Position numbers and translations under genes: made by a program
Source of the DNA: Rhizobium gallicum bv. gallicum R602sp
GTDB lineage: Bacteria > Pseudomonadota > Alphaproteobacteria > Rhizobiales > Rhizobiaceae
Assembly (NCBI RefSeq): GCF_000816845.1
Contig: NZ_CP006877.1
Span: 3,043,501 to 3,107,500, forward strand
Direction of reading: 5' to 3'
DNA length: 64,000 bases
Shown here: positions 7,905 through 16,657 of the stretch, piece after piece
Numbering within the stretch: position 1 is the stretch's first letter
Layout: each line of letters opens with the position of its first letter
Notes under the pieces: model-generated
Databases searched by the model: none
What the model was told of the DNA's origin: nothing
The model's input: only the letters and a program-made list of their open reading frames with translations

Positions 7905-8678
7905 ATGGCGGCCGATACAGCGGTTGATTTGAGGATCGAGCGAAGGCCGAAACTCTCCGAAAGCGTGGTTTCGGCCATCCGCGCACAGGTCTTGTCTGGG
8001 GAATACGCGCCCGGCCAGAAACTGCCGACGGAGAGCCGGATGGGCGAGCTCTTCGGCGTCAGCCGCACCGTTGTTCGCGAGGCGATTGCGACCCTTGCCG
8101 CCGATGGACTCGTCGAGGCGCGGCAAGGCGCCGGCGTCTTCGTCAAGGACCACCCGACGCTTGCCTTCGGTTCGATCACGCTTGACGTCGGCAACAAGAT
8201 CTCCCATGCGCTTAACGTGATCGAGGTGCGCATGGGGCTCGAGATCGAAAGTGCGGGGCTTGCTGCGCTCCGTCGCAATGGCGCCCAGGAGGCACAGATC
8301 CACGAAGCTTTCTTCGAATTCGACCGGCTGCTTGAGCGTGGCGAGGCAACAGGCAAGAGCGACTTCGCTTTCCACCGCGCAATTGCGGCTGCCACGAACA
8401 ACTCCTATTATGTCGAGGTCCTCGATGCACTCGGCATGCGGGCAATCCCCTGCGATGTCGCTTCGCCCTGGGGTACCGACAGCATGCTTTCGCGCAACTA
8501 TCAGGAAGGACTGCAGCGCGAGCATCTTTCAATCCTGAAGGCGATTTCCGCAAGCGACCCGGAAGCCGCCCGCGCCGCCATGCGCGCCCACCTGACCGCC
8601 AGCCAGGAACGCTATCGCGCCCTTTTGAGCGGCCAGCAGGCAAAATGGATTTCAGGAACCGCCAAGCGCAAGGGCTGA
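7905..8678 (+). CDS. FadR-subfamily GntR transcriptional regulator (FCD domain)
   Basis: A 257-residue regulator. The N-terminal winged helix (about residues 15-78) contains YAPGQKLPTESRMGELFG and SRTVVREAIATLAADGLVE, the GntR signature. The C-terminal FCD domain keeps the metal-binding set: an Asp in SDFAFH, His in the same motif, His in REHLSIL and His in MRAHLTA. FCD regulators of this type sense carboxylic or sugar acids. Being the last gene of the TRAP operon, it probably controls that operon and the divergent oxidoreductase, possibly through the palindrome at 4537-4561. AGGAGAG precedes the ATG. Confidence 0.92.
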   Translation: MAADTAVDLRIERRPKLSESVVSAIRAQVLSGEYAPGQKLPTESRMGELFGVSRTVVREAIATLAADGLVEARQGAGVFVKDHPTLAFGSITLDVGNKISHALNVIEVRMGLEIESAGLAALRRNGAQEAQIHEAFFEFDRLLERGEATGKSDFAFHRAIAAATNNSYYVEVLDALGMRAIPCDVASPWGTDSMLSRNYQEGLQREHLSILKAISASDPEAARAAMRAHLTASQERYRALLSGQQAKWISGTAKRKG

Positions 8679-8867
8679 TCCTTTACTTCCAACCCGAAGG
8701 CAGCCTGTATTTGGCAGAGGCACGCTCGCACGCAGCTCAGAAACTGGCGTCTGTTCCAAAAGGGCATGCAGATCGCATCCACGGCTGAAACCTTGTGCGC
8801 ACTCAACTGTGAATGGCTGAAATCACGCCCATGCTGTAATCTTCAGCCGGAGTAACGAGGAGTGAAC

Positions 8868-10778
8868 GTGGAAAGAAAGCTCGCTGCGATCATGGCCGGC
8901 GACATCGCCGGATATAGCCGCCTCATGGCCGATGATGAGGCAACGACCTATGCAGAGCTGCGTTCAGTTTTCGACGATATAATCAAACCGTCGGTCGAGC
9001 GCCACGGAGGCCGGATTTTCAAGAGCGCCGGCGACGGGTTCCTTGCCGCATTTCCAAGCGTGAATGAGGCGCTTGATGCGGCTATAGGCATCCAGCTCGG
9101 CTTTGCCGAAAGTCCTTTCAATCTGCGTCTCGGTATAAATCTTGGAGATGTCATCGAGGATGATGGCGACATGTTTGGTGATGGCGTCAACGTCGCGTCG
9201 CGGCTTGAAGCCATGGCCGAGCCAGGCAGCATATTTGTGAGCGCTGCGGTCGTACGGAGCGCCGACCGCGGTCGTAGTGACCTTTTCCACAGAATCGGAT
9301 TACGGCAAGTCAAAAACATCCCCGAGCAACTTGAGGTCTATGCGGTCAGGTTAGACGGCGCCAGCGGTAGCGGATTGAGGTGGCTTACGCGCGCCCTGCA
9401 CCGGTCGCGCGGGGCGGTGCCCTATGCGATTGGCCTAAGCGTCGTCCTCCTTGTCATCGCAGCAACCCAGGTTCCTGGATTGAAAGCGATGACAGAAACG
9501 ATCGCCGACAGGGTTACTTGGCTGACCGGCGTCGGAGATATGGATCGGCGTCCCTCAGTTGCCGTGCTTCCCTTCGACAATATGAGTGGCGATACGGGAC
9601 AGAACTATTTTGCCGATGGACTGACGGAAGACATCATCACGGAACTGGCACGCAATCCCGAGCTTCAGGTGATTGCTCGCAATTCCACATTCGCATTGCG
9701 CGGAGAGGCGGCCGATATCCGCGACGTCGGCGAAAAGTTGGATGCCGGCTATATTGTGGAAGGCAGCGCGCGGCGAGTGGGTGATCAGCTTCGCGTCGTC
9801 GCGCAGCTGATTGATACGCGCAGCGGCGCCCATCTGTGGTCGAAAAGCTATGATCGCCGTGTCGCAGACGTCTTTGCCGTACAGACGGAACTCACGACCG
9901 AGATTGTTTCGCACCTCGTATCGTATGTTCGCGAATCTGAAGTTGCCGACGCCTCAAAACGGCCAACCGAAAACCTGCAGGCCTATGATCTCGTCCTCCA
10001 GGCGCGCGATCGTTACAAACATGGTTCGAAAGACAACGAAGCGCTTCTTGCCGCGCGAGCGCTTTATCATCGGGCGTTGGAGCTGGATCCGGGGTATGCG
10101 TTGGCGCGAGCCCATCTCGGCATGACCTACATCGTCGACATGACCCAAGGCATAAGCGGTCGAGCCACGATGGCCGATGTGGAAACGGGCTTGAGCGAGG
10201 CGCGACAGGCGATCCGTCTCGATCCCAACCTTGCCATTGGTTACCAGGTGTTGAGCTTCGGTCTTGCAGCCAGCGGTGATTATCCCGGCGCCATGCAGGC
10301 CGCGGGCCGCGCGGTGGAATTCAACCCCAACGACCCTGACAGCCTCATGGCCTTGGCAAAGGCGCAGGTCCGTTTCGGTGCTTACCGCGAGGCAGTAAGC
10401 AATGCCGAACGCGCGCGGCGCCTGCACCCCATGGCGCCGGAATACTACACCTATGTCCACGGCCAGGCACTTTATGCCGCTGGTCGTCTGGAAGAGGCGG
10501 ACAGCGTCATTGGAGAGTGCCTGATCCGTGCGCCGCAGGACGCGGATTGCCTGCTGATCCGAACCGCATTGTTGGCGGGTCGCGGGGATGTGGCAGAAGC
10601 CCAGGTTGCAATGGCGCGATTGGTGCAAACCAAACCCGAGTTCTCGCTGGCCTCCGAACGCAACTATCGGCGCTTTGGAGATTCTCCTCTGATGGAACAA
10701 TTCCTGCAGGAACTTTCCCGTGCAAAGGCTCCAGAAACCGCTTTGCGCTCAGGCTTTATCGAACGAAACACTGCATGA
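8868..10778 (+). CDS. Membrane class III adenylate/guanylate cyclase with TolB-like and TPR domains
   Basis: The N-terminal cyclase homology domain (about residues 1-165) starts with RKLAAIMAGDIAGYSRLMA, containing the first metal-binding Asp. It continues with AGDGFLAAF and MFGDGVNVASRLEAMAEPGS, where the second Asp region lies. One transmembrane helix follows (about 185-205). Next is the domain PSVAVLPFDNMSGD...YFADGLTEDIITELAR, common to rhizobial CyaA-type proteins, then at least four TPR units to the C-terminus. It probably makes cAMP in response to a signal sensed outside the membrane. I chose GTG at 8868 because GAGGAG lies 6 bases upstream; GTG at 8862 would overlap that site. Confidence 0.88.
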   Translation: MERKLAAIMAGDIAGYSRLMADDEATTYAELRSVFDDIIKPSVERHGGRIFKSAGDGFLAAFPSVNEALDAAIGIQLGFAESPFNLRLGINLGDVIEDDGDMFGDGVNVASRLEAMAEPGSIFVSAAVVRSADRGRSDLFHRIGLRQVKNIPEQLEVYAVRLDGASGSGLRWLTRALHRSRGAVPYAIGLSVVLLVIAATQVPGLKAMTETIADRVTWLTGVGDMDRRPSVAVLPFDNMSGDTGQNYFADGLTEDIITELARNPELQVIARNSTFALRGEAADIRDVGEKLDAGYIVEGSARRVGDQLRVVAQLIDTRSGAHLWSKSYDRRVADVFAVQTELTTEIVSHLVSYVRESEVADASKRPTENLQAYDLVLQARDRYKHGSKDNEALLAARALYHRALELDPGYALARAHLGMTYIVDMTQGISGRATMADVETGLSEARQAIRLDPNLAIGYQVLSFGLAASGDYPGAMQAAGRAVEFNPNDPDSLMALAKAQVRFGAYREAVSNAERARRLHPMAPEYYTYVHGQALYAAGRLEEADSVIGECLIRAPQDADCLLIRTALLAGRGDVAEAQVAMARLVQTKPEFSLASERNYRRFGDSPLMEQFLQELSRAKAPETALRSGFIERNTA

Positions 10779-10844
10779 GCGCGGCAAGTGATCCGCGCGC
10801 GTCCTCTGTGCCGTCTGGATCGATGAGAAATCAATCCAACCTCT

Positions 10845-10871
10845 GAATCCGCTTGCGCCTGCGCAGGATTC
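10845..10871. terminator. Hairpin downstream of the cyclase gene
   Basis: GAATCC and GGATTC pair around an inner GCGC/GCGC stem about 65 bases after the cyclase stop. There is no T-tract, so it could be an mRNA-stabilising or weak termination structure. Confidence 0.25.
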
Positions 10872-10910
10872 CAGCGAGTGTTAACTTGCCGATAGGTTGT
10901 GGGATGAGCC

Positions 10911-11183
10911 ATGGACAGTGCGCAGTGGGTTCAGCCGGTAATGATCGTCTGCAAGCAAAGCGGACAGCTCTACACGATAACAAATACCCGGGAAGCCCTC
11001 GATATCCTTCTCCGGTATTGGCCAGTCTCTGATGGCAAGGCATTTTTCGATGCCATGGAGGTATGCATCGGCGTAGCGGAGGGAAGAACGTCGAAAGAGC
11101 AAGCAAGGCAAGCCTTCATCGATGCCGCCCATGAAGCGCACATCCCCGTCGAAATTCCTGACGTTATCCGAGTAAGAGTCTGA
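10911..11183 (+). CDS. DUF982 domain protein
   Basis: A 90-residue cytoplasmic protein with the DUF982 pattern: ITNTREALDILLRYWPVSDGKAF, then a central VCIGVAEGRTSKEQARQAF and the ending EAHIPVEI. DUF982 proteins occur in many copies in Rhizobiaceae, and their function is unknown. This copy stands alone on the plus strand, between the cyclase and a minus-strand methyltransferase. Length is typical and the frame is intact. Confidence 0.85.
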   Translation: MDSAQWVQPVMIVCKQSGQLYTITNTREALDILLRYWPVSDGKAFFDAMEVCIGVAEGRTSKEQARQAFIDAAHEAHIPVEIPDVIRVRV

Positions 11184-11498
11184 TTTCCGTGCAACTCTAA
11201 GCGGCTGGCCAGGATGCGTTTTTATCATATCGCATTCGTGCGGAAGCGCTCTGTGAGGTCACCGAAGGATTGGGTCGCGGTAACTGGTCGCTCGTGATGA
11301 TATTCGACTGGCAATAGCGGGCAAGCAATTGGTGCGTTGCTGCCCGCCTTCTGCTACCAACGTAGCGCTGAGCTTCTTAATCCGAACACGCGAAAGTGGC
11401 CCGCGAACCCGAGCAGCCGACTATCAATGGGTTCCTCGCCGAATTGCCAATCGCATGGCCATGGTTAGGGTCCGAGGCGGCAAGAGGTGAACGTTAGC
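11184..11498. other. Intergenic stretch with a strong hairpin at 11317-11347
   Basis: No gene seen. GCGGGCA-A-GCAA pairs with TTGC-TGCCCGC (11 bp with one bulge, loop of about 8). It lies between the convergent DUF982 and methyltransferase genes. There is no T-tract on either side; it may serve as a transcript-end structure. Confidence 0.35.
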
Positions 11499-12131
11499 TC
11501 AGTTGATTCCAATCTTCTTGCGGAGCTTCATCGCAATTTTCTCCCGCTGAACTATCATGTTGTGCTTCCAGCGTGGCAGAGAATTTTGCCAGGTCTTGAT
11601 GCCAACTCTCCCGCGTTTCATTGCGAAGGGCACCGTTCCAGGCCAAAAGTGACTTAGCCGTTCAAGCCACCACTCTTCGTCATGCTGCGAAACATGTGCA
11701 TTTCGGCCATCGGACAGGGTAGCTTTTGCTGGTCGTGTGTCGATCACATGCAATGCATTTGGTGCGAGCGTCGCCATTTCGCGTAGAACTGCGTCCATTT
11801 CTTCTTCCGGAATATGCTCCAGTACATCGAAACTGACCACAACGGAAAAGCGGCGGTTCGGCGGGGTTGCCCTGTCAGGAATAGCCGGATCGAAAGCTAC
11901 GACATCCCTTATGCCGGCCTTTTTCCCGAGTCGTTCAGCAATGCGGCTTCGACCAGCACCGTAATCAATCAGAGATTCAGGTTTGAACGCCATCAAATGC
12001 GGCAAAACCTCCGGCAAGTGCCTCCCCCCAAAGCCATAGACGCCGGATGAATGAAGATGTGCATAGTCATCGATGAATTTGCGTTCCAAAATCGCTTCTC
12101 CGATTATTTGGAGCATGATACCGCGTCGCAC
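11499..12131 (-). CDS. Class I SAM-dependent methyltransferase
   Basis: A 210-residue protein with a Rossmann-type SAM domain. Motif I is ESLIDYGAGRSRIAERLG, an acidic residue ends strand 2 (DVVAFDPAIP), and motif IV is VVVSFDVLEHIPEEEMDAVL, the LEHI form typical of methyltransferases acting on small molecules or sugars. The C-terminal third is basic and carries two Trp-rich patches. It starts a polysaccharide gene island, so methylation of a sugar or polysaccharide precursor is plausible. Substrate unknown. The start could be ATG six codons downstream (MLQIIGE). Confidence 0.75.
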   Translation of the reverse strand: MRRGIMLQIIGEAILERKFIDDYAHLHSSGVYGFGGRHLPEVLPHLMAFKPESLIDYGAGRSRIAERLGKKAGIRDVVAFDPAIPDRATPPNRRFSVVVSFDVLEHIPEEEMDAVLREMATLAPNALHVIDTRPAKATLSDGRNAHVSQHDEEWWLERLSHFWPGTVPFAMKRGRVGIKTWQNSLPRWKHNMIVQREKIAMKLRKKIGIN

Positions 12132-12386
12132 CTCTCATGGCGAAAGACCGTTGTCAATGCTGGAACACGCCCTTCGCTCTGTTCGAGTTCTGCGGGCTTG
12201 ATGCCGTCTCAACCGCCCGAACGAGCCGCGTCAGCACGGCGATATCAACGCCACTGTCAAAGCGAAGGCTGCGCCCCCAATCCAATCGCAACTCAATTCA
12301 TCCCCAGTACCCTGCCGAGCGCATCACCTCGCACCGGGGACCGTTGCAGGTAGCTCAACAAGGATCATGGGACGCGGCGGCACTCG

Positions 12387-13418
12387 CTAAATAAGGAAAT
12401 GTCGTTGAAAAGTGCGCATGATGAAGTCGACCGACTGATCTGTCGGATGACGAAAATCGTCTTTCATCGGATCAGGGAGAAAAGACGTAATCATTTCGTA
12501 GGACGGAAAATAGAAGAACTTTTTATCCTCTGCAGGTTGAGGCTCTCGCATCAGTTCGTCTATGGCTACTCGCAAGGAGGCTTTCGACACCGAGTTGGCA
12601 GTTATGCATGAAATCGGTCGGAAAGTAGCGGCAAGCGGCACAGGCGACAACGTCATGATGATGGTCGCGTCTGGACGATGTGTTCTAATCAACTCGTAGA
12701 CACGCCTGAGGTTATCAAGGTTTTCGGCCGCACTCATCACCCTGAATCCATGCCGTTGCGGATCAAAGTCGCGCTTTGGAATAGCACGCCAGAATATCTC
12801 GCCGGTGGGCTTGTCGTACCAGACTTCTGAAAGCCCCAGAGTCAGTATGAAAACGTCAGACTTCTCAAAGATTTGTTTCGTGGAATTTCTGACGTCCTCG
12901 GAATAGTCGCCCGGCACACCCGCCTTGTCATGCCATAGCTCGATTTTAGGGGCATTTCCTTCAAACGCCCATTCGAACTGTTGCCGGATAGCCGCCGAAT
13001 TCACGATACCCTCCCCACTTCTCACGACGTAAGAATTGAGGGACATGTCGCGGCCGAATACCTGATAGCCTTCTTTGTAAAGGAATTTGGTAACCTCGCT
13101 GGCGAAGCAACTTCCGAAGGCTGTGATATAGTGTTCTTTGCTAATCAGGGGCGCGGTTGGTAACCATCCCTTTCCAACATATTCATCGACAGAACTCAGA
13201 TCTTTGATCGCCTGCTTGTCCGGATAGAAATTGGTCGTTTCACCGCGATACCAGGTGGCATGAGCGCGCCGCGTCCGTTTTCCCGTCTCATAGTAAATAT
13301 GGTTCGCGCTCTCCTCTTTCTTCACAAGGCCCAACGCGCGCTTCACACGGTAAATCATTGTTTTTTTTGCAGCTGCGGACATAATGTTAAATCCCGAATA
13401 TTCCACCGGTAAATACAC
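12387..13418 (-). CDS. GSCFA domain protein (SGNH-hydrolase-like)
   Basis: A 343-residue protein carrying the name-giving GSCFA motif: HYITAFGSCFASEVTKFL at about residues 96-113. Later come FILTLGLSEVWYD and MTLSPVPLAATF, which match the other conserved blocks of the family. GSCFA domains belong to the SGNH hydrolase/acyltransferase fold, with the Ser of GSCFA as probable nucleophile. Members are often found next to polysaccharide genes, where esterase or acyltransferase roles are suspected but not proven. The listed start is GTG; an in-frame ATG 12 codons downstream (MSAAAKK) is an alternative. The N-terminal 90 residues are basic and of unknown role. Confidence 0.8.
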   Translation of the reverse strand: MYLPVEYSGFNIMSAAAKKTMIYRVKRALGLVKKEESANHIYYETGKRTRRAHATWYRGETTNFYPDKQAIKDLSSVDEYVGKGWLPTAPLISKEHYITAFGSCFASEVTKFLYKEGYQVFGRDMSLNSYVVRSGEGIVNSAAIRQQFEWAFEGNAPKIELWHDKAGVPGDYSEDVRNSTKQIFEKSDVFILTLGLSEVWYDKPTGEIFWRAIPKRDFDPQRHGFRVMSAAENLDNLRRVYELIRTHRPDATIIMTLSPVPLAATFRPISCITANSVSKASLRVAIDELMREPQPAEDKKFFYFPSYEMITSFLPDPMKDDFRHPTDQSVDFIMRTFQRHFLI

Positions 13419-13434
13419 CGGTCCTGGACGAGGG

Positions 13435-13859
13435 TTACATCCGACGGAAGAAACCGACTGTCGGCTTCAACAACTCGCAGAACATATCGTTCCTCAAAGC
13501 CATAGTCATATAGTTCGCATCCACGGTATACCCGAGTGATCCAATGACACCTTGCGCCACGAGCGGCAACCACGATGTTCCATCTTCGCCGTTTATCATT
13601 CGCAGCAGCTCCCGTTCGTAGACGAAGGTTAGCGGGAGCAATCCAAGTTGCTATCTTTGGAAATGATCGAAATTTTTGACCAAATCGGCGTAGTCATCGA
13701 TTACATGCTCCTTCCACTCGCTGTGTGAGCCGTCCGCTTCTCTCAGGATGTCGCTGAAATTTCCAGCTGCCAATTTAATCCAAAGGCCCGAGCACAAGCC
13801 TCTACGGGTTTGGGGGAAGGCACTAAATTCCGCCCAAGTTCTTCCCCGCCACGATTTTA
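13435..13859 (-). pseudogene. Interrupted, unrecognised coding frame
   Basis: One minus-strand frame runs from the ABC-transporter stop to 13435 with a single TAG at about 13652. Both halves read like real protein. The first half includes LWIKLAAGNFSDILREADG and EWKEHVIDDYADLVKNF; the second includes FVYERELLRMINGEDGTSW. No start codon with a good ribosome binding site is apparent for either part. I read it as the remnant of a gene broken by a nonsense change or by loss of its start. I do not recognise the family. Confidence 0.35.
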
Positions 13860-15611
13860 AGCACTGAATCCCAACTGGCTAAGCCGAGCGTAAAGACCGT
13901 CATTAAGCTTCGCTAGCGTCTCGTGATCGCCTTCTTCGACGACACGTCCCTGCTGCATGACGACGATCTTGTCGGCGCGCACGACGGTGGAAAGCCGGTG
14001 GGCGATGACGACGACGGTGCGGCCGGTCATCGCTTCGTCGAGAGCCTTCTGGACGGCAGCTTCGGACTCGGTGTCGAGGGCGGAGGTGGCCTCGTCGAGC
14101 AAGAGGATTGGGGCGTTGCGCACTAGCGCGCGGGCAATCGACAGGCGCTGGCGCTGGCCGCCCGACAGAGTCACGCCGTTTTCGCCGACGGGCGTATCGT
14201 AACCCTGCGGCTGCGCGAGGATGAAATCATGCGCGTAGGCAAGCCGTGCGGCTTCCTCGACCTCGGCATCCGTCGCATCGGGCCGGCCATATCGGATATT
14301 GTTGCGGATCGAGCCTTCGAAGAGGTAGGGTTGCTGCGAGACATAGGCGAGATGCTCACGCAGGGACTGTTTGGTGACATGGGCGATGTCCTGCCCGTCG
14401 ATCAGGATCTCGCCGCCCTTCGGGTCATAGAAGCGCGGGATCAGATTCATGATCGTCGATTTTCCGGCACCGGAAGGGCCGACGAGCGCCGTCGTCTTAC
14501 CGCCTTCGGCGACGAAGCTGACGCCGTTCAACACGGTATCGGTGCCATAAGCGAAAGAGACGTCGCGGAACTCGATCCGTGCCTCCGTCGGCCTCAGCGG
14601 CTTTGCATCCGGCAGGTCGCGCTGACGTGGTTCCATGTCTAACAGATCGTAGATCATCCGTGCGTGGACGGCAGCCCGCTCCATCTGCACCTGCAGCTTC
14701 GCAAGACGGCGCAAGGGATCGTAGAGCAGCAGCAGGGCCGTGAAGAACGAGAAGAAGGCGCCGGGCGGTACATTGAAATAGATCGAGCGATAGGCGGCAT
14801 AAGCAAGTACGCCCGCAAGCATGAGGCCAGCAAAGCTCTCGGTTACTGGTGCGTTGCGTTCAGATAGGCGGGCAAGTTGATTGGATCGATTTTCGACCGC
14901 AACGATGACATCTTCGACCCGGGCTTCCAGCGCGCGCTCCATCGTAAAGGCCTTAACCACGGCAATACCCTGGATCGTCTCCTGCATGGTCCCGAAAAAA
15001 ATGCCGTTGAGCCGTATGCCTTTTAAGGCAACCTCTTTAAGGCGACGTGAAAAAAACCTGAGCCCGAAGAGCAGCGCTGGTGCCATCAGCAAAACGACGA
15101 TGCTCAGCAGCCAATCCTGATAGACCATCACTGCGAGCAGCGAGACGAAGGAGAGCATGTCCCGCGCCGTCGACGTAACCGTCAGATTGAGAACGTCCCG
15201 TATGCCGGAGATATTCTGGCTCAGCAACGCAGCGACCTGCCCCGACCGTCGTTCGTCGAAAAATTCGAGCGGAAGCGTCATCAGATGAGCCGCAAGCCGT
15301 TTCTGGTAGCGGGCGACGATACTGTTGCTGACCCTTGAAAGCGCAACAGCCTGACCGTAACTTGCAAATCCTCGGATGACGAATGCGGCGAACAGCGAGA
15401 AACAGATCAGCCATACAAGCTTTGCGTCTTTACTGACAAAGGCCTCGTCGACAATGCCCTTCATTGCGTAGGCGGTATAGGCAGTAGAAAGCGCGACCGC
15501 AACGAGGCAGGCAATTGCGAAGCTATAGCCAGGGATATGGTCCCGGAAGTTTTCGGAGACCACCCGCTTCAATATCTCAAGAGTGCGGACGTTCGGTTTT
15601 GCTGGAGACAT
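13857..15611 (-). CDS. MsbA-like ABC exporter (fused membrane and ATPase domains)
   Basis: A 584-residue half-transporter of standard length. Six hydrophobic segments occupy about residues 20-320. The ATPase domain has Walker A LVGPSGAGKSTIMN, Q-loop YVSQQPYLFEG, signature LSGGQRQRLSIARA, Walker B ILLLDEATSALD and switch histidine VVVIAHRLST. By family it acts as a homodimer moving lipids, lipid-linked saccharides or peptides across the inner membrane. Placed among glycosyltransferases, it may flip a lipid-linked glycan made by this island, distinct from the rkpTSR capsule exporter. Substrate not determinable. All catalytic motifs are intact. Confidence 0.9.
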   Translation of the reverse strand: MSPAKPNVRTLEILKRVVSENFRDHIPGYSFAIACLVAVALSTAYTAYAMKGIVDEAFVSKDAKLVWLICFSLFAAFVIRGFASYGQAVALSRVSNSIVARYQKRLAAHLMTLPLEFFDERRSGQVAALLSQNISGIRDVLNLTVTSTARDMLSFVSLLAVMVYQDWLLSIVVLLMAPALLFGLRFFSRRLKEVALKGIRLNGIFFGTMQETIQGIAVVKAFTMERALEARVEDVIVAVENRSNQLARLSERNAPVTESFAGLMLAGVLAYAAYRSIYFNVPPGAFFSFFTALLLLYDPLRRLAKLQVQMERAAVHARMIYDLLDMEPRQRDLPDAKPLRPTEARIEFRDVSFAYGTDTVLNGVSFVAEGGKTTALVGPSGAGKSTIMNLIPRFYDPKGGEILIDGQDIAHVTKQSLREHLAYVSQQPYLFEGSIRNNIRYGRPDATDAEVEEAARLAYAHDFILAQPQGYDTPVGENGVTLSGGQRQRLSIARALVRNAPILLLDEATSALDTESEAAVQKALDEAMTGRTVVVIAHRLSTVVRADKIVVMQQGRVVEEGDHETLAKLNDGLYARLSQLGFSA

Positions 15612-15976
15612 GAGCGCTCGTATGAATTTCCCGTCGGCTCAGCCAAGCGGTAGGGTCGAGCTGGCGTCTTACCGGCCAATGACCGGAAAGTCGAGTATTC
15701 ATCGCGCCTGATAAAACGGCCTGTCTGCCCGGAAGCATTCGGCTGACCGTCTTTGCACAGCCATCAGATTCATGTAAACGCTGCGCGAGAACGCGACTGC
15801 CATTAACTTTAGAATGGGGTCGGGCAGCAGATTGACGTCACGCTGCTGCCACGAGATCACGTGGCCGTCCTCTTTCTGACAGCCTGCTAGCCTTTGCCGC
15901 CACCGGAGCTTGCCAGGCACGAAAAATGCCGCAGAATCGTGATCTGCAATGAATTGACTGTGCGAGAGACGGCTCC
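15612..15976. other. Gene-poor stretch with hairpin 15823-15849
   Basis: No convincing complete gene. GGCAGCAG and CTGCTGCC form a perfect 8-bp stem around 12 bases. A minus-strand frame at 15699-15920 ends with a protein-like stretch (LLPDPILKLMAVAFSRS and following) and might be the C-terminal remnant of a lost gene, but it has no recognisable domain or start. Confidence 0.35.
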
Positions 15977-16564
15977 ATGACAGATCAGGACGAAGACCAA
16001 TTCTGCTTCAATCTCCGTAGCGTCATCGCGGGAAGGAGGATCTCGCTGGTCGGTAATGCAGCGTCTCTGCTCTCCTCGCGCTTCGGTGCGCAAATCGACG
16101 ATGGATGTGTAGTCAGAGTCAATTCCGGAGTGCCAATACGCCCAGCTGCCCAGGGTCGGAGGATCGATATCCATTGTTTCAGCACAAGATCAAGCTTCCT
16201 TTACAATATGGGTCGCGCATCCTGGCGTGTGCGACTTAAGAGGCGCTATTTCGACGGTGTCTTCTCCGTCTGGATGAGCGCGATGGAACGCGACCTGTGC
16301 GAGGATCCGCAGCAGGCCTTTTATCCTATCGCATTGCTGGACGATTTGACGGCTCGGCTAGGTGCGTCTCCCTCGATCGGCTCAAGAGCACTTCACATGC
16401 TAACCGAACTAACGGAGGCTGAAGTTTGGATGTTCGGCTTCGATTTCAAGGAGAGCATGAGCTACTATCGCCGGAAAGACAACCGCGGACCGCATGATTG
16501 GGCTGCGGAACGAGAGTACGCATATTCGCTGGTTCGTAACGGTCGCGTCGTCCTGATGCGCTGA
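15977..16564 (+). CDS. GT29-like (sialyltransferase-fold) glycosyltransferase
   Basis: A 195-residue protein with the set of sialyl motifs that defines family GT29. Motif L is at about residues 21-50 (ISLVGNAASLLSSRFGAQID then VVRVNSG). Motif S is at 131-155 (SPSIGSRALHML then VWMFGFDF). Motif VS, His-x4-Glu, is at H173-E178 in GPHDWAAE. GT29 enzymes transfer a sugar from a CMP-activated donor (sialic acid in animals), and bacterial members are uncommon. Here the donor could be CMP-Kdo or another nonulosonic acid; that is inference. No signal or membrane segment is visible. It converges on a second GT29-like gene. Confidence 0.7.
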   Translation: MTDQDEDQFCFNLRSVIAGRRISLVGNAASLLSSRFGAQIDDGCVVRVNSGVPIRPAAQGRRIDIHCFSTRSSFLYNMGRASWRVRLKRRYFDGVFSVWMSAMERDLCEDPQQAFYPIALLDDLTARLGASPSIGSRALHMLTELTEAEVWMFGFDFKESMSYYRRKDNRGPHDWAAEREYAYSLVRNGRVVLMR

Positions 16565-16657
16565 GCCGTCGTCGCTGCTTGAAACGATACTGCTAGCTGA
16601 AAAACGCCATATCGGTGTTTGATATCTTCGGGCGATCCAGTTTCATGGTGACGCCAT

